Assembly (NCBI RefSeq): GCF_017876625.1
Contig: NZ_JAGIOH010000001.1
Span: 4,609,501 to 4,673,500 of the forward strand
Direction of reading: 5' to 3'
Length of the DNA stretch: 64,000 bases
Source of the DNA: Streptomyces syringium
GTDB lineage: Bacteria > Actinomycetota > Actinomycetes > Streptomycetales > Streptomycetaceae
In this document: in pieces, positions 6,618-15,758 of the stretch
Position numbering within the stretch: the stretch's first letter is position 1
Layout: each line of letters starts with the position of its first letter
Program-made: the position numbers and the translations under genes
Notes under the pieces: generated by a model
Told to the model about the DNA's origin: nothing
Databases searched by the model: none
Seen by the model: the letters and a program-made list of their open reading frames with translations, nothing else

Positions 6618-8234
6618 ATGGGGACCTTCGCTGCACCCGAAGGGTTGATCGCCGGTCGCTACCGGCTCGGGCCGAGGATCGGGCGTGGCGGCATGGGCAC
6701 CGTTTGGCGTGCCAATGACGAGCTGCTGGCCCGTGAAGTCGCGGTCAAGGAACTGCACGTCGACGACGAGCTGAGCGCCACCGAGGCGCAGGCACACCGC
6801 GACCGGACGCTGCGCGAGGCCCGTACGGTCGCGCAGATCAAGCACCCGAACGTGATCGTGCTGCACGACATCGTCGAGCAGGACGGGCGCCCCTGGATCG
6901 TCATGGAGCTGGTGGACGGCCGGGCGCTGTCCGACCGGCTGTCGGCCGAGGGGCCGGTTCCGGCGCGGGAGGCGGCCCGGATCGGGGTCGCGATGCTCGG
7001 GGCGCTGCGCGCCGCCCACGCGCGCGGGGTGCTGCACCGGGACATCAAGCCCGCGAACGTCCTCCTGGAGGCCGGCACGGGTCGTGTCGTGCTGACGGAC
7101 TTCGGCATCGCCCAGGTGTCGGGGGCGACGACGATCACCGAGACCGGGGCGTTCGTCGGCTCGCCCGAGTACACCGCGCCGGAGCGGATGTCGGGCGGCC
7201 ACGCCGGGCCGGAATCCGATCTGTGGTCCCTGGGGGTGCTGTTGTGCACCGCGCTCAGTGGTGCGTCCCCCTTTCACCGTGACTCCCTCGGCGGGATCCT
7301 GCACGCCGTCGTCTACGACGAGATCCGGCCGCCCGCCGACGCGGGCCCGCTGCTGCCGGTCGTACGCGGCCTGCTGGAGCGGGACCCGGCACGCCGGATG
7401 AGCGCGGACGAGGCGGAGCGGCTGCTGCGCGGCTACCTCGACACCGGGCGGCTCGCGCCGTCCGCCCGCTACACCCCGACGCAGCGCAGCGTGCCCGTCC
7501 CCCCGCCCGCCCCGGTCCCGGACGAGACGCCGCAGCGTACGAGCGGTGATCCGTCGCCCACCTGCCCGCCCCCGCCCCGAAGCGCCCGGGGCGGGCGCGT
7601 GCGTACCGTCATGGTGGCGACCGTCGCCCTCATCGCCCTGGCCGGCATGGGTGCCGGTCTCGCCGTCGTCCTGATGGACCGGGAGTCGACGCCGGCGGAC
7701 GCGAAGCCGGGACGCGCGTCGGTGCCCTCGAACCAGGCCGTGGCCTCCGCGCCGCCCAGTACGCCGCGCGTCAAGGCACCCGCCGGGTATCAGGTCGTCC
7801 GGGACCCGGCCGGCTTCGCGCTCGCCGTGCCCGACGGCTACACCCGCTCCTTCGAACCGCCGCGCGTCTTCTACTACTCGCCCGGCAAGGAGTTCCGGAT
7901 CGGCATCCTCATCCAGGACGCCCGCCCCGGCGGTCCGATCGGCGCGATGCGCGACTCCGCCGCCCAGGCCCCGGACCGCTACCCCGGCTACTGCGACGGC
8001 CGCGTCGAGAAGACGACCCACAAGGGGTACCCGGCCGCGTCGTGGGAGTTCACCTGGAACGGCTTCGAGCAGGACGCGGGACCCCGCCACACCTTCGACC
8101 TCGGCTGGGACGAGGCCGGGAAGATGTACGACGTGTGGGTGTCGGGCCCGGCCGCCAAGTCGGTCGAGGGGCGTCGGCACTTCGACACCGCCCTGGACAC
8201 CTTTGTGCGGACCCGGCCCGTTTCGTCGCCCTGA
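6618..8234 (+). CDS. Membrane Ser/Thr protein kinase (PknB/Hanks type), kinase 1
   Basis: The 538-residue protein has a cytoplasmic kinase domain at about residues 14-275. It shows the P-loop IGRGGMGTVW, catalytic Lys44, HRD with Asp142 in LHRDIKPANVLL, DFG with Asp161, and the GSPEYTAPER P+1 loop. A Pro-rich linker leads to one transmembrane helix at about 331-350. An extracytoplasmic domain of about 150 residues follows, opening PAGYQVVRDPAGFALAVPDG. There are no PASTA repeats, so the sensor differs from PknB. The ATG at 6618 starts just before the domain. Kinase 2 follows after 72 bases. The extracytoplasmic domain resembles those of the kinase at 23071 and the protein at 61924. Confidence 0.92.
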   Translation: MGTFAAPEGLIAGRYRLGPRIGRGGMGTVWRANDELLAREVAVKELHVDDELSATEAQAHRDRTLREARTVAQIKHPNVIVLHDIVEQDGRPWIVMELVDGRALSDRLSAEGPVPAREAARIGVAMLGALRAAHARGVLHRDIKPANVLLEAGTGRVVLTDFGIAQVSGATTITETGAFVGSPEYTAPERMSGGHAGPESDLWSLGVLLCTALSGASPFHRDSLGGILHAVVYDEIRPPADAGPLLPVVRGLLERDPARRMSADEAERLLRGYLDTGRLAPSARYTPTQRSVPVPPPAPVPDETPQRTSGDPSPTCPPPPRSARGGRVRTVMVATVALIALAGMGAGLAVVLMDRESTPADAKPGRASVPSNQAVASAPPSTPRVKAPAGYQVVRDPAGFALAVPDGYTRSFEPPRVFYYSPGKEFRIGILIQDARPGGPIGAMRDSAAQAPDRYPGYCDGRVEKTTHKGYPAASWEFTWNGFEQDAGPRHTFDLGWDEAGKMYDVWVSGPAAKSVEGRRHFDTALDTFVRTRPVSSP

Positions 8235-8306
8235 CCTGGGGCGCCCCGGGCCCGGCCGTGGTGGCCGAGGTGCGCCCACGGGCCCCCGGTTGGTAATGAT
8301 TGGTAC

Positions 8307-10037
8307 ATGACGAACCACGGGGGACGGGCCGACGAGCCCACCAGCTACGGGCTCCAGCCGCCGGGTGCTCCGGCCGCGTTCGGCGCGCCGACCAATCCTT
8401 ATTCCGGCCAATTCGCGGCACCGAACGGCATGAACGGGGTGAACGGGGCGAACAGCACGTATCAGCCGACGGCCCATCACACCCCGCCCCCGCCTCCGCA
8501 GCCCGCGTCCCCCCAGGGCACGGACGGGACGGGCGTCGTCCGCAGGATCGGCGGCCGCTACCGGCTCGTCTCCCGCCTCGGCCACGGCGGCATGGGCACC
8601 GTGTGGAAGGCGCGTGACGAGGTCGTCGACCGCGACGTCGCCGTGAAGGAGCCGCGCGTCCCCGACCACCTGCCGGAGAGCATGCGGCAGACCGTCTACC
8701 AGCGCATGCAGCGCGAGGCCCGCGCCGCTGCCCGTATCGACCACCCCTCGGTCGTCACCGTCCACGACGTGGTCATCGAGGACGGCCGCCCGTGGATCGT
8801 CATGGAACTGGTGCGCGGGCGCTCCCTCGCTGACCGGCTCGCCGAGGGCACCCTGGACCCGCGCGAGACCGCCCGGATCGGACTCTCGGTCCTGGGCGCG
8901 CTGTCCGCCGCCCACGCGGCGGGCGTCCTGCACCGCGATGTGAAGCCGGACAACGTGCTGATCGGCCCCGACGAGCGCGTGGTCCTCACCGACTTCGGCA
9001 TCGCGCAGATCGAGGGTGAGCAGGGCCTGACCGAGACGGGCGCCTTCGTCGGCTCGCCCGAATTCGTCGCCCCGGAGCGCGTGTTGGGCCAGGTGCCCGG
9101 ACCCGAGTCGGACCTGTGGTCGCTGGGCGTCGTGCTCTACGCGGCCGTGGAGGGCGTGTCCCCCTTCCGGCGCACCAACACCCCCGCCACCCTCCAGAGC
9201 ATCCTGTCCGCCGAGCCGCAGACCCCCTCACGCGGTTCGGGCGCGCTGGGAACGCTCGTCATGCAGCTGCTCCGCAAGGACCCGGCGGCCCGCCCGACGA
9301 GCGCCGAGGCCCGGCAGACGCTGGAGTCCGTGGCCCGTCCGACGGCCCCGCAGCCGACGGCGTTCGCCCCGCCCGCGGCGTCCGGCACCGGCAGCCGCTG
9401 GGTGCCGCCCGTGCTCCAGGGCAACCGCAAGGCACAGTGGGGGCTCGGCGGCGGCGTGCTCGCCCTGGGTGTCGCGGTGGCGCTCCTCATCGTGAACCCG
9501 TTCGCGGTCGGACCGGCGATCCCCCTGCACTGGAAGGTGCGCGAGGAGCCGGAGATCGTCCGGGCGTCCCTGGCGGTGCCCGAGGACTACATCAAGACAA
9601 CGGACGCCGACAAGGGATGGGTCGGCTTCAGCGACCCCAGCGGCGTATTCATCATCTATCTGACCCGGGCGTCGGAGGAACCCAAGCCGGGATCCTCCGA
9701 GAAGAAGCCCGACATCGGCTCGGCCGACGCCGAAGCCGACAAGCTCAAGGCCTACTACGAGGGCGGTACGGCCTCGGGGATCAACGACCCCGTGGCGAAG
9801 AAGAACAAGGCGGCCTACCAGGGCATGGACTCGGCGGAGGTCCAGACCGTCTACCGCAGGTCCGGGAGCGACGAGGCGGATCCCAAGCGGCTCATCCGGA
9901 CCCAGATCATCGTCAACAAGGACAGGAACGTCTCCTGGCAGCTCGAAGTGCGGATGCCGGAGAAGGGCGAGTCCCGCAAGGACGGCGACAAGCTCTTCGA
10001 GAACGTCCGCCAGTATTTGAAGCTCCAGGAGAAGTAA
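8307..10037 (+). CDS. Membrane Ser/Thr protein kinase, kinase 2
   Basis: The 576-residue protein opens with about 75 low-complexity residues rich in Asn, Pro and Gly. The kinase domain runs from about residue 80 to 345 with P-loop LGHGGMGTVW, Lys114, HRD Asp211 and DFG Asp229; GSPEFVAPER is the activation segment end. One membrane helix lies at about 378-397 (GGGVLALGVAVALLIVNPF). The extracytoplasmic part (KVREEPEIVRASLAVPEDY onward) is Lys/Asp-rich and related to that of kinase 1. It is the same kinase subfamily as its neighbour and probably arose by tandem duplication. It is likely to act in envelope or developmental signalling. Confidence 0.92.
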   Translation: MTNHGGRADEPTSYGLQPPGAPAAFGAPTNPYSGQFAAPNGMNGVNGANSTYQPTAHHTPPPPPQPASPQGTDGTGVVRRIGGRYRLVSRLGHGGMGTVWKARDEVVDRDVAVKEPRVPDHLPESMRQTVYQRMQREARAAARIDHPSVVTVHDVVIEDGRPWIVMELVRGRSLADRLAEGTLDPRETARIGLSVLGALSAAHAAGVLHRDVKPDNVLIGPDERVVLTDFGIAQIEGEQGLTETGAFVGSPEFVAPERVLGQVPGPESDLWSLGVVLYAAVEGVSPFRRTNTPATLQSILSAEPQTPSRGSGALGTLVMQLLRKDPAARPTSAEARQTLESVARPTAPQPTAFAPPAASGTGSRWVPPVLQGNRKAQWGLGGGVLALGVAVALLIVNPFAVGPAIPLHWKVREEPEIVRASLAVPEDYIKTTDADKGWVGFSDPSGVFIIYLTRASEEPKPGSSEKKPDIGSADAEADKLKAYYEGGTASGINDPVAKKNKAAYQGMDSAEVQTVYRRSGSDEADPKRLIRTQIIVNKDRNVSWQLEVRMPEKGESRKDGDKLFENVRQYLKLQEK

Positions 10038-10067
10038 CGCCCCGGGCGGGTGAAAACAGGTTACTTG

Positions 10068-10077
10068 TGGGTACCCA
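10068..10077. promoter_or_regulatory. TGGGTACCCA palindrome upstream of gabD2
   Basis: A perfect 10-bp palindrome, TGGGTACCCA, sits in a longer imperfect one (ACTTG before it, AAGT after it) about 30 bases before the dehydrogenase ATG. It is in position to be an operator for the gabD2-oxidoreductase pair. No regulator gene adjoins it. Confidence 0.35.
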
Positions 10078-10107
10078 AAGTGTCGGCCCACGCCTACGCT
10101 CGCCCTC

Positions 10108-11784
10108 ATGACGGACTCGCGGCGCGGCGTAGCAGAGATAGCAGGCACAGCGGAGACGGGAGAGGCGACGACGGAGTCAGTGGCGTCAACGGTGTCAACT
10201 GGGCGCGACGGTAACCCCGTTGCCCCGGCGGGGGCCCGTACCGCCGCCGACGTCGTCACCCCCGCGCTCGTCGCCCGGCTCACCGCCGGTGTCGTCGGCA
10301 GCGGTACGACCGCCAACCACACGCCGTTCACCGGGCAGAAGCTGGCCGATCTGCCCGAGTCGAGCCCGCAGGACGTCGCCGCCGCCTTCGACCGGGCCCG
10401 CGAGGCGCAGCGCCGCTGGGCCGCCGTGCCCGTCCGGCAGCGCGCGGCGGTGCTGCTGCGCTTCCACGACCTGGTGCTCGCGCGGCAGGCCGAGGTCCTG
10501 GACCTCATCCAGCTGGAGACCGGCAAGGCCCGGCTGCACGCGCACGAGGAGGTGCAGGCCGTCGCCATCGCGGCCCGCCACTACGGGCGCAAGGCACCGG
10601 CGTATCTGCGGCCCAAGGGGCACACGGGTGTCATCCCGACGCTCACCAAGGTGACCGAGCTGCGCCGGCCGCGTGGCGTCGTCGGTCAGATCGCCCCCTG
10701 GAACTACCCCCTGGAACTGTCCGTCGGTGACGCCCTCCCCGCCTTCGTCGCGGGCAACGCCGTCGTGATGAAGCCCGACACCGAGACGGCGCTGACCGCC
10801 TTGTGGGCCCGTGAGCTGCTGATCGAGGCGGGCCTGCCCGCGGACGTGTGGCAGGTCGTGCTCGGTGAGGGCCCGGTCGTCGGCCCGGCCGTCGTCGCCC
10901 ACGCCGACTACGTCTCCTTCACCGGCTCGACCCGCACCGGCCGTGAGGTCGCGCAGGGCGCCGCCGCCCGCCTGGTCGGCTGCTCGCTGGAGCTCGGCGG
11001 CAAGAACGCCATGCTGGTCCTGCGCGACGCCGACGTGGAGAAGGCCGCCGCGGGCGCGATCCGCGGCTGCTTCTCCTCCGCCGGCCAGCTGTGCATCTCC
11101 ATCGAGCGGCTGTACGTCCACGAGTCGGTCGCCGACGACTTCGTCCGGCGGTTCGTCGCCCGTACGAAGGCGATGCGGCTGGGCACGGGCCTCGCCTACG
11201 GCGCCGACATGGGCTCGCTCGTCTCCGGCCGGCAGTTGGAGACCGTGACCCGGCACGTCGAGGAAGCCGTCGCCAAGGGCGCCACCGTCCTCGCGGGCGG
11301 CCGCCCCCGGCCCGACATCGGGCCGCTGTTCCACGAGCCGACCGTCCTCGAAGGCGTCCAGGCGCCCATGGCGGTGTGCGCGGAGGAGACCTTCGGCCCG
11401 GTCGTCTCCGTCTACCGCTTCCGTGACGAGGACGAGGCCGTCGCCCTGGCCAATGACACCCCCTACGGGCTCAACGCCAGCGTCTGGAGCCGGGACGGGC
11501 GGCGGGGCCGCGCGGTCGCGGCCCGGCTGCGCGCGGGCACCGTCAACGTCAACGAGGCCTACGCGGCCGCCTACGGCAGCGCGCGGGCACCCATGGGCGG
11601 CATGGGCGACTCGGGGCTGGGGCGCCGCCACGGCTCCGAGGGCATCCTCAAATACACCGAGGCCCAGACCGTCGCCCAGCAGCGGATCCTGCCGCTCGCC
11701 CCGGCGTTCGGGCTGGACGACGAGCAGTACGCGACGCTCATGTCCCACGGGCTGCGCGCGATGAAGGCCCTGCGCCTGCGCTGA
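10108..11784 (+). CDS. gabD2: NAD(P)-dependent succinic semialdehyde dehydrogenase
   Basis: The product is a 558-residue aldehyde dehydrogenase whose sequence closely tracks mycobacterial GabD2 as I remember it. The shared patterns are IAPWNYPLELSVGDALPAFV, SFTGSTRTGREVA, LELGGKNAML with general-base Glu295, and SAGQLCISIERLYV with nucleophile Cys329. The end NVNEAYAAAYGSARAPMGGM is also diagnostic. It oxidises succinic semialdehyde to succinate, closing the GABA shunt. The first 60 residues are a variable, Thr/Ala-rich extension. The oxidoreductase gene follows after 80 bases, probably in the same transcript. Confidence 0.9.
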   Translation: MTDSRRGVAEIAGTAETGEATTESVASTVSTGRDGNPVAPAGARTAADVVTPALVARLTAGVVGSGTTANHTPFTGQKLADLPESSPQDVAAAFDRAREAQRRWAAVPVRQRAAVLLRFHDLVLARQAEVLDLIQLETGKARLHAHEEVQAVAIAARHYGRKAPAYLRPKGHTGVIPTLTKVTELRRPRGVVGQIAPWNYPLELSVGDALPAFVAGNAVVMKPDTETALTALWARELLIEAGLPADVWQVVLGEGPVVGPAVVAHADYVSFTGSTRTGREVAQGAAARLVGCSLELGGKNAMLVLRDADVEKAAAGAIRGCFSSAGQLCISIERLYVHESVADDFVRRFVARTKAMRLGTGLAYGADMGSLVSGRQLETVTRHVEEAVAKGATVLAGGRPRPDIGPLFHEPTVLEGVQAPMAVCAEETFGPVVSVYRFRDEDEAVALANDTPYGLNASVWSRDGRRGRAVAARLRAGTVNVNEAYAAAYGSARAPMGGMGDSGLGRRHGSEGILKYTEAQTVAQQRILPLAPAFGLDDEQYATLMSHGLRAMKALRLR

Positions 11785-11864
11785 ACGCCGAACCCCGCAA
11801 ACGCTCTACGGGTCCGCCTCCACGGGTCCGCGTCCACGGTCCGCACCCCCCTACGGAGGTACCG

Positions 11865-13667
11865 GTGGCAGAGTTCGACTACGACGTGATCGTCATCGGC
11901 TCGGGCTTCGGCGGTTCGGTGTCCGCCCTGCGCCTGACCGAGAAGGGGTACCGCGTCGGCGTGCTGGAGGCGGGCCGCCGCTTCACCCGCGACACCCTGC
12001 CCAGGAACTCCTGGGACCTGCGCAACTACCTCTGGGCCCCGGCCCTCGGCCTCTACGGCATCCAGCGCGTCCACCTCCTCGGCAATGTGATGGTGCTCGC
12101 GGGCGCCGGCGTGGGCGGCGGCTCGCTCAACTACGCCAACACGCTGTACGTGCCGCCGAAGCCGTTCTTCGACGACCCGCAGTGGGCGCACATCACCGAC
12201 TGGCAGGAGGAGCTGAAGCCGTACTACGACCAGGCCCGGCGCATGCTCGGCGTCCGGCTCAACCCGACCATGACGCCCTCGGACGTCCACCTCAAGGCGG
12301 CGGCCGAGAAGATGGGCGTGGGGGACACCTTCCACCTGGCACCGGTCGGTGTGTTCTTCGGGGACGGGAAGGACGCCGGGGGCACGGCGGGCGCCGCGCG
12401 GACCGAGCCGGGCGCCGAGGCGCCCGACCCGTACTTCGGTGGCGCGGGCCCGGCCCGCAGGGCGTGCACCGAGTGCGGCGAGTGCATGACCGGCTGCCGG
12501 CACGGCGCGAAGAACTCCCTCACCGAGAACTACCTCCACCTCGCCGAGCGGGCCGGGGCCGTCATCCACCCGATGACCACGGTCGTGGCCGTCACCGAGC
12601 ACCCGGGCGGCGGGTTCGGGGTCGTGACCGTGCCCACCGATCAGCGGCGCAAGGCCCGGCCGAGGGTGCTGCGCGCGGAGCGGGTGGTCGTCGCCGCCGG
12701 TACGTACGGCACCCAGACGCTGCTGCACACGATGAAGGACAAGGGCCTGCTGCCCCGGATCCCCGACCGCCTCGGGCACCTCACCCGTACCAACTCCGAG
12801 GCCCTCGTCGGCGCCATGACCGACAACCGGCGCTACCGCAAGGCCCACGGGGTGCCGGAGGTCGACTTCACGCGCGGCGTCGCGATCACGTCCTCCGTCC
12901 ACCCCAACGCCGACACCCACATCGAACCCGTGCGGTACGGCAAGGGCTCCAACGCGATGGGCCTCCTGTCGGTCAGCCAGGTGCCGGTGGGCACCCGCGC
13001 GCCCCGCGTGGTGGCCTTCGCGGCGCACTGTGCGCGGCATCCCCTGGTGGCCCTGCGGTCGCTCTCCAACCGCCGCTGGTCCGAGCGCACCATCATCGGC
13101 CTGGTCATGCAGTCACTGGACAACTCCCTGACCACGTACCGGAAGCGGAGCGGCCCGGGCAAGGGCCTGCTCACCGCCCGGCAGGGGCACGGCGCGCCCA
13201 ACCCGAAGCAGATCCCCGAGGCGGCCGAGGCGGCGACGCTCATCGCGCGGGAGATCAACGGCTTCGCGGGCAGCAACGTCGGCGAGCTGATCGGCACCCC
13301 GCTGACCGCCCACTTCCTGGGCGGCTGCCCCATCGGCTCCGACGCCACGCAGGGGGTCATCGACCCGTACCACCGGCTGTACGGGCACCCGGGCATCTCC
13401 GTCGTCGACGGCGCCGCCGTCTCCGCGAACCTGGGCGTCAATCCGTCGCTGACCATCACGGCCCAGGCGGAGCGTGCGATGTCCTTCTGGCCGAACAAGG
13501 GCGAGGAGGACCCCCGGCCCGAGCAGGGCAGTGCGTACGCGCGCGTGGCCGCCGTCGAGCCCCGCAGCCCGGTGGTCCCGGAGGACGCCTTCGGGGCGCT
13601 GCGGCTGCCGTTCCTGGCGGTGCCGGAGGTGCCGAAGCGCGCCGAGCGGGGTGTCGAGCAGGTGTAG
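11865..13667 (+). CDS. GMC-type FAD oxidoreductase (cholesterol-oxidase-like)
   Basis: The 600-residue protein opens with the FAD Rossmann motif VIVIGSGFGGSVSALRL followed by VLEAGRR. A Cys-rich segment at about residues 200-211 (CTECGECMTGCRHGAKNS) resembles a ferredoxin-like loop seen in a subset of GMC oxidoreductases. The C-terminal part has HFLGGCPIG and GISVVDGAAVSANLGVNPS, the flavin-contacting end of the family. It probably oxidises an alcohol or sterol-like substrate with FAD; no secretion signal is present, unlike secreted cholesterol oxidases. The GTG start at 11865 follows GGAGG by about six bases. It is downstream of gabD2 and ends in a terminator shared with the convergent gene. 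Confidence 0.85.
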   Translation: MAEFDYDVIVIGSGFGGSVSALRLTEKGYRVGVLEAGRRFTRDTLPRNSWDLRNYLWAPALGLYGIQRVHLLGNVMVLAGAGVGGGSLNYANTLYVPPKPFFDDPQWAHITDWQEELKPYYDQARRMLGVRLNPTMTPSDVHLKAAAEKMGVGDTFHLAPVGVFFGDGKDAGGTAGAARTEPGAEAPDPYFGGAGPARRACTECGECMTGCRHGAKNSLTENYLHLAERAGAVIHPMTTVVAVTEHPGGGFGVVTVPTDQRRKARPRVLRAERVVVAAGTYGTQTLLHTMKDKGLLPRIPDRLGHLTRTNSEALVGAMTDNRRYRKAHGVPEVDFTRGVAITSSVHPNADTHIEPVRYGKGSNAMGLLSVSQVPVGTRAPRVVAFAAHCARHPLVALRSLSNRRWSERTIIGLVMQSLDNSLTTYRKRSGPGKGLLTARQGHGAPNPKQIPEAAEAATLIAREINGFAGSNVGELIGTPLTAHFLGGCPIGSDATQGVIDPYHRLYGHPGISVVDGAAVSANLGVNPSLTITAQAERAMSFWPNKGEEDPRPEQGSAYARVAAVEPRSPVVPEDAFGALRLPFLAVPEVPKRAERGVEQV

Positions 13668-13689
13668 ACCCACGCGCGCACGTGGGTCT
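13666..13689. terminator. Terminator between convergent oxidoreductase and surface-protein genes
   Basis: A perfect 9-bp inverted repeat, AGACCCACG/CGTGGGTCT, with a six-base loop CGCGCA starts inside the oxidoreductase stop codon. The facing surface-protein gene ends at 13702, so the hairpin can serve both. Confidence 0.75.
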
Positions 13690-13701
13690 GTGTTCCCGGG
13701 T

Positions 13702-14727
13702 TTATTCGGCGGAGTCCGCCTTACGGCGGCGCACGACGAAGACCGCGCCCGCTCCCACGGCCACTGCCGCCCCGCTGAGCGCGGCGATCGTCGGCAGCCC
13801 GGACGAGGAACCGGTCCGGGCGAGTTCACCGGTCACGGGCAGGGTGGACAGACTGCCCCGCGCGGCGGGCCTGTTGGCGTGCCGGGACGGGCCCGGCCTG
13901 GCAGTGGTGCCCTTGGCGTCGTCGACCTTGCCGGGCTTGCTGCCGACGGGAAGGACGTCGAAGGAGAAGATCGAGCCTTCCGCGTCGCCGCACTTGCCGT
14001 CGTGACCGGTGTAGGACCCGGCCTGGAAGGCCGAGCCGTAGCCGGAGGGGGCCTTGGCGTCGATCTTCAGCCGGAGCTTGGCGTCGGCGTACTGCCGGGG
14101 CCCGAGGTTCTCCGTCTCGGCGAAGTCGCCGAAGTCCTCGGGCAGGGGCTGCCAGGCCCGCTTCTGCGCGTCGTACCACTGCACGGTGAGGTACTGGCTG
14201 GTCTCCTTCCCCTCGCCCCTGCCGTCCCAGGTCCAGACGTCCATGTAGGCGACGACCGAACGCAGTTCCCTGTCGGAGGTGTTGGTCGTCCGGTAGGTGA
14301 AGTTCTGCCAGCCGGAGCCGGCCACGATCTTGCTGGGGAGGCCGAGGAGCTCGGTTCTGATCCGCGCCTCGTCCGAGTACTCCTCGCAGGCGTCCGGGGA
14401 GCTCGTCGACGTGCTCGAAGGGCCTGTGGTCGGGGAGCCGGAGGTGGCCGACGGCCCCGGCTCGCCGGTCGAGGTGGAGGTGGTGGCCGAGGTGGTGGCC
14501 GAGGACGGCGCGGCCGGGCTCGGGGGAGCGGAGGAGGCGGGCGGCTCCACGACGGGCGAGGGCGAGGTGCTGGGGGTCGACGACGCGGACGGCGTGACCG
14601 AGGGATCCGGCGAGGCGCTCGGCGCGGGTGACTCGCCGGTGGCGAAGGCGTACGGGGCGACGAGCAGTGCGGTGGGGCCGATGACAGCCGTGGCGGCGGC
14701 GGTCGCAAGAGCGCGGCGAAGCTTCAT
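13702..14727 (-). CDS. Secreted cell-wall protein with tandem LPxTG/LAxTG sorting motifs
   Basis: The 341-residue precursor has a signal peptide (MKLRRALATAAATAV, hydrophobic core, cleavage near YAFATG). About 80 Ser/Pro/Thr-rich residues follow, then a compact domain starting near CEEYSDEARIRTELLGLP with matched Trp and Tyr residues. A second Pro/Arg linker ends at TLPVTGELARTG. LPVTG and LARTG lie almost back to back at about residues 296-306, followed by a hydrophobic helix and an RRRK tail. Streptomyces class E sortases cut LAxTG, so the protein is probably covalently attached to peptidoglycan. The middle domain is unrecognised. Confidence 0.85.
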   Translation of the reverse strand: MKLRRALATAAATAVIGPTALLVAPYAFATGESPAPSASPDPSVTPSASSTPSTSPSPVVEPPASSAPPSPAAPSSATTSATTSTSTGEPGPSATSGSPTTGPSSTSTSSPDACEEYSDEARIRTELLGLPSKIVAGSGWQNFTYRTTNTSDRELRSVVAYMDVWTWDGRGEGKETSQYLTVQWYDAQKRAWQPLPEDFGDFAETENLGPRQYADAKLRLKIDAKAPSGYGSAFQAGSYTGHDGKCGDAEGSIFSFDVLPVGSKPGKVDDAKGTTARPGPSRHANRPAARGSLSTLPVTGELARTGSSSGLPTIAALSGAAVAVGAGAVFVVRRRKADSAE

Positions 14728-15035
14728 GGAGACCTCTTCGGGGTCCGAAGTGAAGGGGCCGTCGCGGTGGGGGGTGGAACGCGGTCATGGCCCGTGCGAT
14801 TGCATGTACATGACCCGTGATCGACTCGAATGGTTGCGCGACCCTGTCAGGCCGGCGCCCGTGATTGATGTCACAGGGGGCGCGGAGATCGGCGAAGGGC
14901 CCCGTGGCCGCCTCCGCGGGGGGCGCGGGCGGTCACGGGGCCCTTGACTGCCGGCACCGGAGTCAGGGCAGGGTCGGTGCCGCGGAGCGGCGCCGGGGGA
15001 AGCGCCGCAGGTTCGTGAGGTCGTATCGGCCCGGG

Positions 15036-15054
15036 TCACTGGTTCAACCAATGA
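15036..15054. repeat. 19-base imperfect palindrome
   Basis: TCACTGGTT-C-AACCAATGA is a near-perfect palindrome with one mismatch. It has the size of a dimeric regulator site, but no adjacent regulator gene is visible. Confidence 0.4.
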
Positions 15055-15134
15055 CGGTGCGGGCCAAGGGATTTGGTGTCCCTCTGGCATCGTGGGGGAT
15101 GTCCCTCGCCGGGCGCAACCGTTTCGACCGGATA

Positions 15135-15166
15135 CGGTCGGTTCCAGGCGTCCCTGGAACCGACCG
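15135..15166. terminator. Strong hairpin, possible terminator
   Basis: Arms of 14 bp (C-GGTCGGTTCCAGG and its complement) surround the four-base loop CGTC. On the leftward strand it lies about 275 bases after the chorismate mutase stop. It may be a terminator or a structured-RNA stem. Confidence 0.4.
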
Positions 15167-15215
15167 ATCTTGGGTGGCGGCCGGGCTGCTGTCCCCTGCT
15201 GACCGGTCGCCGTGT

Positions 15216-15267
15216 CACCGGAGTGAGGTCCCACGACGTACGTGCTCGTACGTCTCACACTCCGGTG
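15216..15267. repeat. Nested inverted repeats
   Basis: Outer arms CACCGGAGTG/CACTCCGGTG (15216-15225 and 15258-15267) enclose inner arms GACGTACG/CGTACGTC around TGCT (15235-15254). The two stems can stack into one hairpin with an internal loop. The function is unknown. Confidence 0.5.
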
Positions 15268-15440
15268 GATCCGCCCTGTCGTTGCCGGGCGCCCAGGTGA
15301 ACAGGGACGGAAGCCACGCGTGGATTTCAAGTGGGCCGCTCCTGGCTGGCGCGGACAACGAGTCCAACGAAGGGCGTCGGGACGCGGTCACGCGCCGTAC
15401 GGGTGACGGCGCCCGAACTCGGATCCGCGTCAGGTCCGCG

Positions 15441-15758
15441 TCAGATCCGTCCCCGGCACAGTTCCAGGAGGGTCATGGCCAGCGTGGTGCCGGGCTTGCC
15501 GAGCTGGTCGCTGAAGTGGGTGAGGATCTCCATCTCGCGGGCGAGGCTCACCCGGGGGCCGCCCGAGGCGATCCGCTCGCGCTGGATCACCGCCGAGACG
15601 GCCATCCGCTCCTGGACGAGCCCGATGATCCGCCCGTCGAGATCATCGATCCGTCCGCGCGCGTCGGTGATCAGATGGACGGCCTCGTCCGTGCGGGCGC
15701 CGGTCTCGGCGGCGGTCGGGGCCGGGGCGGTCAGGGGTGCGGCGGTCGGGGTGCTCAT
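15441..15758 (-). CDS. Chorismate mutase, AroQ class
   Basis: The product is a 105-residue all-helical protein. It catalyses rearrangement of chorismate to prephenate, the entry to phenylalanine and tyrosine. Visible features are an Ala/Pro/Thr-rich tail of about 25 residues, helix 1 with RGRIDDLDGRIIGLVQERM, then IQRERIASGGPRVSLAREME and a final helix ending LLELCRGRI. The Arg, Asp and Glu/Gln positions of the AroQ fold fit. The ATG at 15758 follows AGGAGA. A hairpin at 15839-15865 lies in its leader, which might allow transcriptional control. It is divergent from guaA. Confidence 0.88.
   Translation of the reverse strand: MSTPTAAPLTAPAPTAAETGARTDEAVHLITDARGRIDDLDGRIIGLVQERMAVSAVIQRERIASGGPRVSLAREMEILTHFSDQLGKPGTTLAMTLLELCRGRI

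Larger units (their letters stand above)
14728..15440. other. 713-base intergenic region without a convincing gene, rich in inverted repeats
   Basis: No frame here has convincing coding bias or a known domain. The stretch 15036-15267 holds three separate inverted repeats, listed on their own. The left part presumably carries the promoter of the leftward surface-protein gene. The right part lies downstream of the leftward chorismate mutase gene and may include its terminator. Confidence 0.6.

Noticed and set aside
6255..8933. Very long leftward open frame opposite kinases 1 and 2
   Set aside because: It is the usual antisense shadow of high-GC genes. Its translation is Arg/Gly/Pro-rich without domains, while the opposite strand encodes complete kinases.
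14785..15330. Leftward frame in the 14.7-15.4 kb gap
   Set aside because: No ribosome-binding site, domain or typical codon bias; it crosses strong inverted repeats.
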